Source: Flavobacteriaceae bacterium (lineage in GTDB: Bacteria; Bacteroidota; Bacteroidia; Flavobacteriales; Flavobacteriaceae). Taken from it: 6,224 nt of DNA. Location of the stretch: assembly GCA_947461915.1 (NCBI GenBank), contig CANHNG010000113.1, positions 1 through 6,224 on the forward strand, read 5' to 3'. The notes below the pieces were generated by a model, which was not told the origin of the DNA, did not search any database, and saw only the letters and a program-made list of their open reading frames with translations. The position numbers and the translations under genes are program-made. Numbering within the stretch: the stretch's first letter is position 1; the number at the start of each line of letters is the position of its first letter. Shown here in pieces: positions 5,857 through 6,224 of the stretch.

Positions 5857-6224
5857 TTTTCTTCAAGGTGAGCCCAACAGGAACCATCAATATTCCTTTT
5901 TCATAAATATTCAAATATAGGGTTACGGGATTTTGTTGTCCTTCCCATTTTAGTTCGTAAACATCTAAAAAACCAGCTCCCATCTCGCTTCTCTTTGTGG
6001 GAAACGGACAGCAACTTTCTAATTTGGTGTAGGTGATTTTTTCCCCTTTTGGTCCCGCCAAAGCATTTAGATAACGCTGCTGATTAATGGTTTCGTTTTT
6101 TGTGTTGGAATAAAAAAGGTTAATGGGATATTCTTTTTCATAACCATATCTTTTATCCTTGCTGTATTCATTGATGACGAATGTATTGTTGCTTTCCAAG
6201 CGAGGAATAGGAGCATTGTCATCC
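5852..6224 (-). CDS. Small conserved-looking protein of unknown function upstream of kdsA, 5' end outside the window
   Basis: Reading is open to the window edge; the visible part starts DDNAPIPRLESNN and has 123 residues, so the in-frame TTG at 6199 is not taken as the start. I cannot assign a domain. The visible part is soluble in character, with alternating hydrophobic segments that suggest beta strands (DVYELKWEG, VTLYLNIYEKGILMVPVGLTLKK) and a Cys-Cys pair in ESCCPFP followed by TKRSEMGAG. No membrane helix is seen. I recall similar small proteins next to kdsA in flavobacteria, some with a lipoprotein signal and some labelled as the KdsA enzyme by proximity; that label would be wrong here, since no aldolase motif is present. 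It lies 62 bases upstream of kdsA on the same strand with no terminator between, so co-transcription is plausible. A link to LPS is only inferred. Confidence 0.75.
   Translation of the reverse strand, partial: DDNAPIPRLESNNTFVINEYSKDKRYGYEKEYPINLFYSNTKNETINQQRYLNALAGPKGEKITYTKLESCCPFPTKRSEMGAGFLDVYELKWEGQQNPVTLYLNIYEKGILMVPVGLTLKKN

Noticed and set aside
1..6224. Mobile element, toxin-antitoxin, defence or other novel multi-gene system
   Set aside because: No transposase, integrase, terminal inverted repeats, target duplications or clustered unknown genes are seen; the genes are unrelated housekeeping units with their own signals.

Overview
This window looks like ordinary chromosomal core from a Bacteroidota bacterium, most likely a flavobacterium (Flavobacteriaceae). 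The base composition is AT-rich, and starts lack Shine-Dalgarno sequences, with A-rich leaders instead. Three minus-strand transcription units carry the Bacteroidota-type -7 promoter element TAnnTTTG, always followed by CC. A kdsA gene shows that the cell makes Kdo-containing lipopolysaccharide, so it is Gram-negative. The genus is inferred from protein style only.

Layout. Bases 1-1011 (+) hold the last 336 codons of a plant-type non-phosphorylating NADP-dependent glyceraldehyde-3-phosphate dehydrogenase (GapN/ALDH11-like), closed by a strong terminator. Bases 1179-1607 (+) encode a small exported monoheme cytochrome c with its own candidate promoter. The next 630 bases contain no protein gene. 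They hold the transfer-messenger RNA gene ssrA on the minus strand (1758-2150), encoding the proteolysis tag GEGNYALAA, with a long hairpin terminator immediately after its 3' end. Upstream of ssrA on the same strand is a serine-hydrolase lipoprotein of the beta-lactamase/peptidase S12 fold (2237-3436). A 237-base divergent intergenic region separates it from a saccharopine-dehydrogenase (Lys1)-like NAD(P) oxidoreductase (3674-4876, +). A strong terminator lies between that gene and the convergent kdsA (4971-5789, -). Upstream of kdsA on the same strand is the 3' part of a small conserved-looking protein of unknown function (5852 to the window end). Between these two lies a short array of 7-base repeats next to the kdsA promoter.

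How the parts relate. The genes serve separate housekeeping tasks: central carbon metabolism and NADPH supply, electron transfer, ribosome rescue, envelope hydrolysis, amino-acid metabolism, and LPS sugar synthesis. Most appear to be single-gene transcription units with their own promoter or terminator. The only plausible operon is the unknown gene plus kdsA. I saw no mobile element, CRISPR array, toxin-antitoxin pair, phage gene or defence locus, and I do not think this window holds a new biological system. The more unusual points are the heptad repeat by the kdsA promoter, the shifted glutamate in the GapN-like enzyme, the Lys1-like enzyme without a visible partner gene, and the near-identical -7 elements.
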